DNA of 64,000 bases from JAKFEW01 sp036675505 (GTDB taxonomy: Bacteria > Cyanobacteriota > Sericytochromatia > S15B-MN24 > JAQBPE01): contig JAKFEW010000002.1 in NCBI GenBank assembly GCA_036675505.1, positions 1 to 64,000 of the forward strand, read 5' to 3'. The number at the start of each line of letters is the position of its first letter. The first letter of the stretch is position 1. The notes beneath the pieces were generated by a model, which saw nothing but the letters and a program-made list of their open reading frames with translations, did no database searches and had not been told where the DNA came from. The position numbers and the translations under genes were made by a program. Of this stretch, positions 15,890 to 23,354 are shown one piece after another.

Positions 15890-16332
15890 AGATCCTCGTC
15901 ATCACGAGCCGAGAGCGCGCCGCGCGCGCCGAGCTCGTCCACCTGCACCTCGCCGGCCACCAGGTCGAGCGGCTCGCCGGCGGGGCTGTCGATGCCGGCG
16001 CCGCAGTCGACCTGCTCACGGCCGTGAAGCGCGCCGACCTGGTCGTCGCTCTCGTGCCCGGCGACGGCGACACGTACGCGGCGATCGGCATGGCCATCGC
16101 AGCTGGAAAGCCCGCGATCGCCTGGGCCGAGGGCGAGGCCTTCGGCGCGGCCGCGTGCTCACATCCCCTGGTCCACCAGCTCCGCGGCGACCTGGGCCTG
16201 CCCTCCAACCGCGATGTCCTCGCGCACCAGGTCGAGGTCGTGCTCGAGAGCCACCGCGCCGGTGAGCTCGGCCGCGGCGCCTGGGGGCACGCGCGGGCGG
16301 TCGCCCGGCGGCTCGGAGGGCCCACGGCATGA
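15886..16332 (+). CDS. Nucleoside deoxyribosyltransferase-like protein
   Basis: ATG 15886 gives 148 residues. An N-terminal MKILVITSRE strand, then ADLVVALVPGDGDTYAAIGMAIAAGKPAI at about 45-75 resemble nucleoside 2-deoxyribosyltransferase and SLOG/TIR-like Rossmann proteins, in which a substrate-facing region precedes an E- or G-rich helix. It may act on nucleotides, but the catalytic glutamate cannot be placed with confidence. Confidence 0.55.
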   Translation: MKILVITSRERAARAELVHLHLAGHQVERLAGGAVDAGAAVDLLTAVKRADLVVALVPGDGDTYAAIGMAIAAGKPAIAWAEGEAFGAAACSHPLVHQLRGDLGLPSNRDVLAHQVEVVLESHRAGELGRGAWGHARAVARRLGGPTA

Positions 16333-16775
16333 CCACCCCTGCGATCGAACGACTGAAGCTGAAGCCTACTGGCCGCCGGCTGACCGAGGATGACTTCTGG
16401 CGGAGCGTGGACAAGCGCCCGTCGGGCTGCTGGGTCTGGGTTGGCGCTGTGATGGGCACGTCGAAGAACGGCCGCGCCCCGAGCGCGCACCTCGACGGCG
16501 AGCGCCTGCATGCGCGCCGGGCCGCCTGGATCCTGCGCCACGGCAGCCTGCCGGAGGGGCGGCTGTTGCGCTCGAATTGCGGCGATCGGTGGTGCGTGAA
16601 CCCCGATCACGCGTACCTGAGCCTCACCGTGGAGGACTACCCCGTCCTCCTGGCCGCGGTGCGCGGCGGCGAGACGCACGCCGCGATCGCGGCCAGATAC
16701 GGCGTCTCGCGGGAGACGGTCACGCGCAAGCTGGGAGAGGCGACGCGCGCGGCGGGAGGTGAGTCGCATGGCTGA
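16329..16775 (+). CDS. HNH-3-like protein with C-terminal HTH
   Basis: Residues 60-100 follow the HNH homing-endonuclease pattern: RAAWILRHGSLPEGRLLRSNCGDRWCVNPDHAYLS. The Cys, CVNP and final His are kept, but the usual first His (two before the first Cys) is Ser here, so cutting activity is doubtful. A helix-turn-helix (AIAARYGVSRETVTRKL) closes the protein. It overlaps both neighbours. It could be a domesticated or inactive free-standing homing endonuclease. Confidence 0.7.
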   Translation: MTTPAIERLKLKPTGRRLTEDDFWRSVDKRPSGCWVWVGAVMGTSKNGRAPSAHLDGERLHARRAAWILRHGSLPEGRLLRSNCGDRWCVNPDHAYLSLTVEDYPVLLAAVRGGETHAAIAARYGVSRETVTRKLGEATRAAGGESHG

Positions 16776-17880
16776 TATCCGCGCGCCCTTTCCCTGGTTC
16801 GGCGGCAAGAGCCGCGCCGCGCGTATCATTTGGGAACGCCTGGGCGACGTTCCGAACTACGTCGAGCCCTTCGGCGGCTCGCTCGCAGTACTCCTCGGCC
16901 GCCCGACGCCGGCGCGGGTCGAGACCGTGAACGAGCTCAACCCCTACGTCGCGAACTTCTGGCGTGCGCTCGCGGCGGACCCCGCGGGCGTGGCGGCCGC
17001 AGCCGACTGGCCCGTGAACGAGGCGGACCTGCACGCCCGGCACCGCTGGCTGGTCAACCAAGCCGACTTCCGCGAGCGCATGCGCGCGGATCCGCAGTAC
17101 TTCGACGTGCGGATCGCCGGCTGGTGGGTCTGGGGAGTCTGCCAGTGGATCGGCAGCGGCTGGTGCACGCCGCCGGAGTGGCTGACGCGCGAGAATCGCC
17201 GGCGGCTCGCTGTCACGCAGAAGCGCCCGAACCTGAACAGCGGGAGCGGCGGGACGGGCGTGCATGCGCGCCGGCTGCGCCAGCAGCTACCAGACCTGAG
17301 CGGCGACAGCGGCGCGGTGGGTCGGGGCATCCACGCGAGCGGCCTGGTGCGGAAGCTACCGGACCTCGCTGGGGCCCACGGCAGCGCCGGCCGTGGCGTA
17401 CTCGCAAGCGGCGTGGACTCCTCGCAAGGCGGCGTGATGGAGTGGTTCCTGCGCCTGCGCGCGCGGCTTCGTCCGGTCCGTGTCTGCTGTGGGGACTGGT
17501 CGCGCGTGGTCACGCCGGCCGTGACGACCGGCATCGGGCTGACGGGTGTGCTGCTCGACCCGCCCTACGCCGACACCGCCAATCGTGAGCCCAACATCTA
17601 CGCGGCCGACAGCCTGACGGTGGCGCATGACGTGCGCGCCTGGGCTGTCGCCAACGGCGACAACCCACAGCTCCGGATCGCGCTTTGCGGCTACGAAGGA
17701 GAGCACGAGATGCCGCCAAGCTGGGAGTGCGTGGCCTGGAAGTCCCAAGGCGGCTACGGCAGCCAGGGTTCCGGCCGCGGCCGCGACAATGCGGCGCGCG
17801 AGCGAATCTGGTTCAGCCCAGCGTGCTTGCGGCTGCAGCTCTCCTTGTTCGACAAGCAGCCAGCGGGGGCAGCGTCATGA
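16768..17880 (+). CDS. D12-class N6-adenine DNA methyltransferase
   Basis: ATG 16768 has GGGAGG nine bases upstream. The 370-residue protein shows PFPWFGGKS (7-15, AdoMet region), VEPFGGS (32-38) and the catalytic DPPY at 264-267, the layout of Dam-like D12 methylases. Between them three tandem 20-24 residue repeats (about 152-215; LPDLSG/LPDLAG ... GRGIHASG/GRGVLASG) fill the target-recognition region, as in some phage relatives. This is the second adenine methylase of the phage. Its site is unknown. Confidence 0.88.
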   Translation: MADIRAPFPWFGGKSRAARIIWERLGDVPNYVEPFGGSLAVLLGRPTPARVETVNELNPYVANFWRALAADPAGVAAAADWPVNEADLHARHRWLVNQADFRERMRADPQYFDVRIAGWWVWGVCQWIGSGWCTPPEWLTRENRRRLAVTQKRPNLNSGSGGTGVHARRLRQQLPDLSGDSGAVGRGIHASGLVRKLPDLAGAHGSAGRGVLASGVDSSQGGVMEWFLRLRARLRPVRVCCGDWSRVVTPAVTTGIGLTGVLLDPPYADTANREPNIYAADSLTVAHDVRAWAVANGDNPQLRIALCGYEGEHEMPPSWECVAWKSQGGYGSQGSGRGRDNAARERIWFSPACLRLQLSLFDKQPAGAAS

Positions 17881-18182
17881 GCGGCGACGTGCGGCTCCTC
17901 GCGGGCAACCTCGGCACCGAGCTGCTCGGCTTCCATGAGCCCGTCATCCTCGCAGCGATCGCCAGCGCCCTCGAGGACCTGGTCGTCGATGGCATCCACC
18001 CGCCCGACGGCGAACTCGCGCTGGCGGCCCAGCTGCTGCAGCGCCTGGCGATCGTCGCCGCGACCGTCCGCCGGTGCCGGGCGTGCGGGTGCACGGACAA
18101 CCACGCGTGCCCCGAGGGCTGCAGCTGGGTCGAGGAGGACCTGTGCAGCGCCTGCGGGCACATCGCGGAGGCGAACGCGTGA
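17877..18182 (+). CDS. Zinc-binding hypothetical protein, 101 residues
   Basis: ATG 17877 overlaps the methylase stop (ATGA). The N-terminal 60 residues are helical. The C-terminus has the motif CRACGCTDNHACPEGCSWV then CSAC, widespread in small phage proteins and probably zinc-binding. The stop overlaps the next GTG. Confidence 0.7.
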   Translation: MSGDVRLLAGNLGTELLGFHEPVILAAIASALEDLVVDGIHPPDGELALAAQLLQRLAIVAATVRRCRACGCTDNHACPEGCSWVEEDLCSACGHIAEANA

Positions 18183-18331
18183 CCATACATCGACGCCGCC
18201 GCCGCGCCCGCGAGAAGTCCCAGCGCCGGGCGCATGCGCCATCGTGCGGGTGCTACCCGTACTGCGACTGCTTCGGCGGCCCCTACTTCACATGGGAGAC
18301 CCACGACCCGATGACCGGCGGGTCCTGGTAG
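18179..18331 (+). CDS. Small Arg- and Cys-rich protein, 50 residues
   Basis: A GTG at 18179 overlaps the previous stop as GTGA. The N-terminus is very basic (HRRRRRAREK); then CGCYPYCDC gives a tight cysteine cluster. Support is the coupling and cysteine pattern only. Confidence 0.4.
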   Translation: MTIHRRRRRAREKSQRRAHAPSCGCYPYCDCFGGPYFTWETHDPMTGGSW

Positions 18332-18389
18332 GCCGCCTGCATACAGCCGCGAGACTACGTCCACACTTAGCATTGAGAGGATAGACCCG

Positions 18390-18776
18390 ATGAACCTTAC
18401 CGCCATGTCCGAGCGCATCGCCGACCAGGTGGTCTGCGCCCTGCTGAACCAGGGCCTGTTGAAGAACGCCATAAGCGACGAGGCGATGGACGTCGCCGAG
18501 GACGTGATCGAGGACCAGCTCAACGCCCTGCTGAGCGACGAGGTCGTCGCGATGCTGACGGACCGGATCACGAAGGCCATGCGCGTCCTGGCCGGCCCGA
18601 ACCCGATGGAGCAGGCGGTGGCGCAGAACCGGCGCGGGCTCGGCCTGCCTCCGCAGTGCCTCTTCTGCGACTGCGCGCCCGACCAGCACCGCGACTACGT
18701 GCCGCCGGTCGACGCTGCCGCCCTCGCAAAGTCCGCGCGCAACGAGTTCTGGTCGGCGCCCGAGCGCCACGTATAA
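18390..18776 (+). CDS. Hypothetical early protein, 128 residues
   Basis: ATG 18390 follows GAGAGGATAG. Residues 1-75 are helical with alternating acidic patches; a CLFCDC motif near 89-94 suggests metal binding. Family unknown. Confidence 0.65.
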   Translation: MNLTAMSERIADQVVCALLNQGLLKNAISDEAMDVAEDVIEDQLNALLSDEVVAMLTDRITKAMRVLAGPNPMEQAVAQNRRGLGLPPQCLFCDCAPDQHRDYVPPVDAAALAKSARNEFWSAPERHV

Positions 18777-18794
18777 CCGCGAGGAGACGCACAC

Positions 18795-19067
18795 ATGAGC
18801 TTCTACAAGCGACGCGACGTGAAGGCCAGCCGCCGGGACCGCCGGTGCGACTGGTGCAGCAGGTGGATCCTCGCGGGAACGCCCTACGCCTACATGGCGG
18901 GCACCAGCGACGGCGACTTCTTCTCGCTGGGCTACTGCCCGACCTGCTTCGCGGAGAAGGACGAGGCGCAGCGCCAGGAGGAGGAGCGCCGCAAGGCGCG
19001 GCAGATCGAGCACCAGGAAAAAGCCCGCCTGTTCCGCGAGCGCCTGGCCGCCGCGCAGGCCAAGTAA
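18795..19067 (+). CDS. Zinc-ribbon/coiled-coil protein, 90 residues
   Basis: ATG 18795 has GAGGAGA upstream. CDWC (18-21) and CPTC (about 48-51) form a four-cysteine zinc ribbon; residues 55-90 are a charged helix. It is the last clear gene of the early operon before the tRNA-like region. Confidence 0.65.
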   Translation: MSFYKRRDVKASRRDRRCDWCSRWILAGTPYAYMAGTSDGDFFSLGYCPTCFAEKDEAQRQEEERRKARQIEHQEKARLFRERLAAAQAK

Positions 19068-19087
19068 CACACGGAATCTTGAAATTT

Positions 19088-19191
19088 GCTGGAACCGCTG
19101 GCTGGTTGCCGAGTCCGGGTTCAATCCCCGGTAGGGCTTAGGCCCGACGTTGGAATGGCGGAGTGCAGGGTTCGATTCCCGAGGTTCTAGC
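19088..19191 (+). ncRNA. tRNA-like sequence, possible degenerate tRNA-Leu(CAA)
   Basis: GCTGGAACC (19088-19096) pairs with GGTTCTAGC (19183-19191) as a 9-bp acceptor-type stem. Next comes a 4-bp D-like stem (TGGC/GCCG), then CCGGG-TTCAATC-CCCGG (19115-19131), which in the anticodon position would present CAA after a proper U33. A long variable stretch follows. A T-arm-like GGG-TTCGATT-CCC (19168-19180) has only three pairs. The order fits a type II tRNA, but spacing and T-stem are poor, so this is a remnant or an unusual tRNA-like RNA. Confidence 0.4.
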
Positions 19192-19195
19192 AAGG

Positions 19196-19277
19196 TTGGG
19201 TGGTGTGGCATGCGCGGGGTCCGCTGTGAACGTGACAGCGGGTCGCCCTGTCCGGGGTTCAACACCCCGGCACCCAG
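19196..19277 (+). ncRNA. tRNA-like sequence 2
   Basis: TTGGGTG (19196-19202) pairs with CACCCAG (19271-19277). Directly inside the 3' strand is a perfect T-arm, CCGGGG-TTCAACA-CCCCGG (19252-19270), stacked on the acceptor as in tRNA. A 7-bp hairpin with a 7-base loop, CCGCTGT-GAACGTG-ACAGCGG (19221-19241), holds the anticodon position. Residue 33 would be A, not U, and no D-stem is clear. It is either a decayed phage tRNA or a tRNA mimic. Confidence 0.45.
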
Positions 19278-19326
19278 TACGGATAACATACCGAAGATGA
19301 CCGCCCCGAGCGGGCAAGGAGGAATT

Positions 19327-19851
19327 TTGCAGACGACGGTCAAGCTATACGGCGACTCCGACGATCTCGTGTACGCGATGGTCGAGATCCCTGGCCTCGA
19401 CGGGTCCGACGAGTACGGCCACGCAAGCGACGCGCCCGGCTACCTGGCGTGCTCGGACGGCACGGTCGTCCAGTTCCAGTACGACGACACGGGCGCCTGG
19501 CGCGTCCGGCGCGCGGTGGAGGGCGCGGCCACGTTCACGCTCGTCCGCGAGGGCGACGGAGACGCCGACGAGCATTCCGACCTCGCCGAGCTGACCGGGA
19601 ACCTCGACTGGATGATCTGGTGCGGCACCGACCGGGAGGCGGCCGAGGCCATTGCTTCCGACCCCGCCGGGACCGACCGCGCCCTCGACGTGATCGAGGT
19701 GCTGGAGGGCCGCAAGGGCTTCGACCACTGGTGGCACGACATCGACGCGGCGGACAAGGCCGACATCATCGTGGCCTTGGCTGGCGCGCTGGCCCCGACC
19801 GAGGGTGGCGAGTGTGACTTCGTGTCCGACCACATCATCGGCGAAGGCTAG
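19327..19851 (+). CDS. Hypothetical acidic protein, about 174 residues
   Basis: I favour a TTG start at 19327 behind AAGGAGG (spacing short, four bases); an ATG at 19297 is the alternative. The protein is strongly acidic, with many Asp and Gly residues and no Cys pattern or membrane segment. It ends in TAG. The same frame continues through one more TAG to a TAA at 20089. It follows the tRNA-like region and is not recognised. Confidence 0.6.
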   Translation: MQTTVKLYGDSDDLVYAMVEIPGLDGSDEYGHASDAPGYLACSDGTVVQFQYDDTGAWRVRRAVEGAATFTLVREGDGDADEHSDLAELTGNLDWMIWCGTDREAAEAIASDPAGTDRALDVIEVLEGRKGFDHWWHDIDAADKADIIVALAGALAPTEGGECDFVSDHIIGEG

Positions 19852-20207
19852 ATTTGCATACTTGAGCACCTGGACGTCATGAAGGGCGATCGTTACCACG
19901 AGATCAACACCTTCAGGTAGAAGATGGACAATCTCAACCTCGTCCACCAGACGGGCGATTTCAACAAGTGTGCGACTCGCGGCCGTAGCGGTAGGCCGCA
20001 ACGGGATTGCGCCATCAGTCCTGATCTGGCAGATCGCGTGTTCCTTGTGCAACTTGCTCAAGTTTACGCACCGGGAACAACGAAACTGTAAAGGGCATTC
20101 CGTATGTTGACGAAAATTCGGGCGGTGGTCAGGCGGCCCCATGCCCTGTGTTCGCCTGACTCTGTGGCGGAAATGTGACATGGATGTAGGCGCTGCCGTC
20201 CGTACGT
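19852..20207. other. Gene-poor stretch; weak ORF only
   Basis: This stretch is less GC-rich than its neighbours. The only candidate is a 55-codon frame, 19924-20091, with no convincing ribosome site. It is in frame with the preceding gene beyond two TAG codons, so it may be the decayed 3' part of a longer gene. I see no family match, and no strong terminator. Confidence 0.4.
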
Positions 20208-20243
20208 GTCACTCCAGGCTCGTGATCGCCTGTGCCTTATAAT
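20208..20243 (+). promoter_or_regulatory. Promoter with consensus TATAAT before structured leader
   Basis: TATAAT at 20238-20243 sits in CCTTATAATA. No good TTGACA is present at 17 bp. Instead CACT, GCTCG and CGCCTG elements lie upstream, and the same elements precede a second CCTTATAATA at 21061. The two may form one promoter class, possibly needing an activator. Confidence 0.5.
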
Positions 20244-20244
20244 A

Positions 20245-20325
20245 GTTGTAGAGGAGTCGGCTAACCGACCCCCCTACAACTCCCTTGCAGAACAGAAGCC
20301 CGAGGCGTGGAAACCAAAGCTTCTG
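20245..20325 (+). ncRNA. Structured 5' leader RNA
   Basis: Right after the promoter, GTTGTAG (20245-20251) pairs with CTACAAC (20274-20280) and encloses GTCGG-CTAA-CCGAC (20256-20269). A second long-range stem pairs CAGAAGC (20293-20299) with GCTTCTG (20319-20325). The leader ends before a strong AAAGGAGGA ribosome site. It may regulate or stabilise the mRNA of the small membrane protein. No known riboswitch is recognised. Confidence 0.45.
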
Positions 20326-20358
20326 ATCTGGAGCTAATCCCTAAAGGAGGACCAGCTC

Positions 20359-20640
20359 ATGGCATTTCCATTTCATGATGGCCGCGAGGACCGCGGCAAG
20401 TCAAGCATGTTGACCAAGGCGAAGCAGATCGGCGACGTTGTCGCCGCGAAGCTGCGCAAAGTGCTCGTTGTGCTTACGCCCTTGCAGCGTGCCCTTCTGC
20501 TGCAGCTCGCCTTTGTCGTCAGCTACTACACCTACATCACCTGGGTGCCGCCGACGTCGATCGCCGAGCTGATCAGGTCGGTGCTTCTCTCGCCGGTGAC
20601 GGAAGCAGTGCTCAAACTGCTCTTGATCATCGTCATTTAG
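20359..20640 (+). CDS. Small membrane protein, candidate moron
   Basis: ATG 20359 follows AAAGGAGGACCAGCTC. The 93-residue protein has a charged N-terminal 40 residues, then a hydrophobic segment (about 44-64, ALLLQLAFVVSYYTYITWV) and a second at the C-terminus (about 77-93, VLKLLLIIVI). It has its own promoter, leader and hairpin terminator and less GC-rich codon use, the signs of an independently expressed added gene. It could act at the membrane in exclusion of other phages. Function is a guess. Confidence 0.65.
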   Translation: MAFPFHDGREDRGKSSMLTKAKQIGDVVAAKLRKVLVVLTPLQRALLLQLAFVVSYYTYITWVPPTSIAELIRSVLLSPVTEAVLKLLLIIVI

Positions 20641-20654
20641 CTGCAGAGCTCCAG

Positions 20655-20686
20655 GGCTGGGGTGGTGCTGCCACCCCGGCCTTCTC
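20655..20686 (+). terminator. Hairpin terminator after small membrane gene
   Basis: An 11-bp stem (20655-20665 with 20671-20681, one G-T pair) around TGCTG, containing GGGGTGG/CCACCCC, is followed by TTCTCC. The T tract is short, so termination may be partial. Confidence 0.5.
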
Positions 20687-20749
20687 CAGGAGCGATTACG
20701 GCGCCTTCCGCTACTTCGCCGATCTGGGAACATGAGCCTCGGAGGCCGC

Positions 20750-21028
20750 ATGCACAACCCCGCTCGTGAGTTCCGCGCCGCCCAGGCGGCCGGCGAAGGT
20801 TTCCCCCGGGCCGAGCTGCCCGGGGCGGTCCGCGATGCGCTCGCCGACCTCCCCCCGAAGCAGTACGAGGTTGTCGCCCTGGTCTACCTTGAGGGGTGGA
20901 CCGAGGAAGAAGCGGCGGCGTACCTCGGCATCACGCAACCAGCAGTCAACCAACGCCTAAAGAGCGCCAGAGCACGTGCCTCGACCTGGCTCAGGTGGTT
21001 GCAGGCCAACCGATTATCCCGTCCTTAA
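20750..21028 (+). CDS. Sigma-region-4-like HTH protein, probable late-gene regulator
   Basis: I choose ATG 20750 because GGAGG precedes it; 20732 is an alternative. Of 92 residues, the last 60 (LPPKQYEVVALVYLEGWTEEEAAAYLGITQPAVNQRLKSARAR) are a clear sigma-70 region 4 helix-turn-helix. Sigma regions 1 to 3 are absent. Phage proteins of this kind (ArpU/RinA-like) switch on late transcription. A TATAAT promoter lies 35 bp after its stop and heads the late genes, which fits. Confidence 0.8.
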   Translation: MHNPAREFRAAQAAGEGFPRAELPGAVRDALADLPPKQYEVVALVYLEGWTEEEAAAYLGITQPAVNQRLKSARARASTWLRWLQANRLSRP

Positions 21029-21033
21029 TATAT

Positions 21034-21069
21034 ATTCACTAGCTCGCCTGCACATCGGAACCTTATAAT
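21034..21069 (+). promoter_or_regulatory. Candidate late promoter
   Basis: CCTTATAATA (TATAAT at 21064-21069) with CACT, GCTCG and CGCCTG upstream repeats the elements before 20238. It is placed immediately after the region-4-like regulator and before the long rightward late operon. Confidence 0.5.
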
Positions 21070-21098
21070 ACCTACACGTAACCGTAAAAGGGCTTCCC

Positions 21099-21130
21099 AG
21101 CCCCGGCGCCAGATGGCACCGGGGCTTTTC
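21099..21130 (+). terminator. Leader hairpin with T-run (attenuator-like)
   Basis: AGCCCCGG (21099-21106) pairs with CCGGGGCT (21119-21126), with an inner GCC/GGC pair, followed by TTTTC. It lies between the late promoter and the first late gene, so it could attenuate late transcription until antiterminated. Confidence 0.55.
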
Positions 21131-21144
21131 GCATGGAGGTGCTC

Positions 21145-21912
21145 ATGCTTGCCACGACGGCTCCCCGCGGGTATTCCGCGGACGCGATCGAAGCCCGGTT
21201 GAAGAAGGTCCACAACCGCCGCTCGGATGCCGAGGCGGCGCTCGACGCGTTCCGCGGCCTCGAAGCTGCACGCCTGCGCGCGCTCCTCAGCTGCCCCGAC
21301 GACCAGGCCGTCGACGCGAAGAGCTACGAGCCGCTCCGCTGGGAGGATCCGACGCGGGCGACGCTGGCGATCGCCACGATGCCGCTCGACGCTCGCGAGC
21401 GGACCGCGTTCTTCCGCCGCGGGAAGCGCGACGTCGCCTACATCGCCGGCGCCAACGACGACCGGGCATGCGAGGACGCGAACATCCGCGCGCAGCTGGT
21501 CGGCACCGAGCGCCTCGAGGCGTACGAGAAACAGCATGCCGACGAGCGCGGCCGCCCGCTCTACCATGGCCTCGGCTTCGTGAGCCGCCGCGGCGACGAG
21601 GAGTGGGGCCGCACCGAGGGCTGGGGCGTTCTGCTCGAGCAGGCCCGCGAGGTCAGCCAGTCGATTCTCTTGGGCGCGCTCTCCGCCATCCAGCGGCAGT
21701 GCCCCGACCAGTCCACCTCCGAGCGCTGGGCGCAGGCCGGCGTGACCGTGCTCCACGACCTCGCCAAGCCGTGGGGCGCGTTCGAGCGCTACGGCTCGAC
21801 TGGCGTTCCGCCGCGCGGCGGCCGCCTGGAAGAGCGGTTCCCCCGCCGGCGCCGTCCGCGCCCTGAGGCGACCGTCGCCCGCCCCGGTTCGATCGCGTGG
21901 TTCACGCCGTAG
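21145..21912 (+). CDS. Hypothetical late-operon protein, 255 residues
   Basis: ATG 21145 has TGGAGGT seven bases upstream; an in-frame ATG at 21133 overlaps that site and is less likely. The protein is charged and mostly helical, with a basic C-terminal tail (RRRRPRPEA). No domain recognised. First gene after the candidate late promoter. Confidence 0.65.
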   Translation: MLATTAPRGYSADAIEARLKKVHNRRSDAEAALDAFRGLEAARLRALLSCPDDQAVDAKSYEPLRWEDPTRATLAIATMPLDARERTAFFRRGKRDVAYIAGANDDRACEDANIRAQLVGTERLEAYEKQHADERGRPLYHGLGFVSRRGDEEWGRTEGWGVLLEQAREVSQSILLGALSAIQRQCPDQSTSERWAQAGVTVLHDLAKPWGAFERYGSTGVPPRGGRLEERFPRRRRPRPEATVARPGSIAWFTP

Positions 21913-22120
21913 GCGAATCGCCTTGGTCGGGCTCGAGCGGCTCGATCGACTCAAGGGGCCACGTTTCAGGCACCCCCTGTCCTGCCCACGTCTCCCGATG
22001 AGACGGGCAGAGGTGAATCCAGGCGACGAAACCGCCGCCCTGCCTGAATGTCGCCTTGTGCGTGGCGGCAGTGTCGCAAAATCGGCACCTGGCCGGAGTT
22101 GAGGGTTCGCCTTCTGACAT
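21902..22120 (-). CDS. Small zinc-binding protein on the opposite strand, 72 residues
   Basis: Start ATG 22120 has GAAGAG upstream. The motif CRFCDTAATHKATFRQGGGFVAWIHLCPSH has Cys and His pairs spaced as in a zinc ribbon. It is convergent with, and overlaps by 11 bp, the preceding gene. Pattern and ribosome site make it plausible; function unknown. Confidence 0.5.
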   Translation of the reverse strand: MSEGEPSTPARCRFCDTAATHKATFRQGGGFVAWIHLCPSHRETWAGQGVPETWPLESIEPLEPDQGDSPTA

Positions 22121-22269
22121 GAATTCTCTTCGTGTGGGTGCCGCACGGCATGGATATCACGGTCGCCTGCCTCTTGGCAGCGAACTACGTCACGAAGCCG
22201 CGAGCCGCTGTCGCCTGTAATCCGCGCCACGCCGGGATAATGGTGATTATGCCGGCCAAGGAGGTCGCC

Positions 22270-22488
22270 ATGCCCAACGCCTCCGCGGCCGCGACCTCGC
22301 TCGTGGAAGTTAGCCTGCAGGACGGCAAGGTCTTCGCGACCTGGAATCAGGACGCGCTCGAGGCCCTTACCCCGAAGCACCTGGTCGAGCTCGCCGCCCA
22401 GCTCGGGATGCTGGGGCGCTACGCCGGCCTCCTCGCCGAAACCGCCCTCCTCTTCGCGAAGCTGGCGCTCACCCGATGCCGGACCTGA
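22270..22488 (+). CDS. Hypothetical protein, 72 residues
   Basis: ATG 22270 has AAGGAGGTCGCC directly upstream. The C-terminal half is a hydrophobic helix. The end overlaps the tyrosine recombinase start by 13 bp. A TTATGCCGGCC element, also seen at 24147 and 51424, precedes its ribosome site. Confidence 0.6.
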   Translation: MPNASAAATSLVEVSLQDGKVFATWNQDALEALTPKHLVELAAQLGMLGRYAGLLAETALLFAKLALTRCRT

Positions 22489-23342
22489 TCGCCGGTTTCA
22501 TCGAGCGCCTGCAGCTGAAGAACTCCTCGATCCACACGGTGAAGGCCTATGCGCAGGACTTGCGCCAGGCCGCGCGGGCGATCGGGCAGCCGCTCGAGCT
22601 CGCCACCCCGGAGGAGCTCGGCGCGTTCATCGACAGCCTGGCCCGGGCCGGCCTCAAGGGCACGAGCATCCGCCGGAAGCAGGCGTCGCTCCGCGGCTTC
22701 TTCGAGCACCTGGTGAAGACCAAGGCGATCGCCGTCGACCCCACGGGGAACTTCGAGCCGCCGCGCCTCGAGAAGAAGCTGCCGATCTACCTGCGCGAGG
22801 CCCAAATCAAGCAGCTGCTCGGCGCGCTCCGCGGCGCGACCATCGACGAGCTGCGCGAAGCGGCGATCGTGAAGCTGCTCTACTTCACGGGAATGCGCGC
22901 CGGCGAGCTCGTCGCCCTGGACGTCGACCACGTCGACCTCGCCGAGCGCGAGCTCCGCGTGTACGGCAAGGGGAAGAAGGAGCGGAACCTGCCGATCGGC
23001 GAGACGCTCGCCGCCGCCCTGCAGGCCTGGCTCGCCGTCCGCCCCGGCGACAAGCGCCGCGGCCCGCTCTTCCTGACCAGCCGGAAGCCCCACGTGCGCC
23101 TGGGCTACGACGGCGTCGACGCCGTGGTGAAGGCCGCGGTCATCCGAGCAGACCTCGATCCCAGCAAGATCACCTGCCACAAGCTCCGCCACACGTTCGC
23201 TTCCAGGCTCGTGAACAAGAAGGTCGACATCTCGAAGATCTCCAAGCTCATGGGCCACGCGAAGCTCGACACAACCACGATTTACGCCCACATCGAGATG
23301 AACGCCGAGCTCCGCAACGACGTGAGCAACGCGCTCGAATAG
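22476..23342 (+). CDS. Tyrosine recombinase, XerC/XerD-like
   Basis: The 288-residue protein has an N-terminal SAM-like core-binding domain (1-85) and a catalytic domain with all key residues: Arg141 (TGMRAGE), Lys near 167, His235-x-x-Arg238 (HKLRH), His261 (GHAKL) and Tyr270. Such enzymes cut and join DNA through a phosphotyrosine, often to resolve dimers at dif. The phage already has a serine integrase, so this may resolve concatemers, act at a dif-like site, or be a relic of another integration system. Confidence 0.9.
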   Translation: MPDLIAGFIERLQLKNSSIHTVKAYAQDLRQAARAIGQPLELATPEELGAFIDSLARAGLKGTSIRRKQASLRGFFEHLVKTKAIAVDPTGNFEPPRLEKKLPIYLREAQIKQLLGALRGATIDELREAAIVKLLYFTGMRAGELVALDVDHVDLAERELRVYGKGKKERNLPIGETLAAALQAWLAVRPGDKRRGPLFLTSRKPHVRLGYDGVDAVVKAAVIRADLDPSKITCHKLRHTFASRLVNKKVDISKISKLMGHAKLDTTTIYAHIEMNAELRNDVSNALE

Positions 23343-23354
23343 AGGGAGAACGCC

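Noticed and set aside
17220..17415. Tandem repeats in the D12 methylase as a possible inserted element
   Set aside because: LPDL/GRG repeats of this sort occur in other D12 methylases' target-recognition region, and the frame is kept.
19849..20091. Two in-frame TAG codons followed by more open frame, next to tRNA-like sequences: amber recoding?
   Set aside because: Many other phage genes end normally with TAG right before the next gene, no CTA anticodon was found in a tRNA-like arm, and the later part has weak coding character.
19345..20181. Minus-strand frame with a Cys-x-x-Cys segment, possible HNH gene
   Set aside because: Most of it is antisense to the 19,327 gene, there is no His-Asn-His pattern, and no ribosome site.
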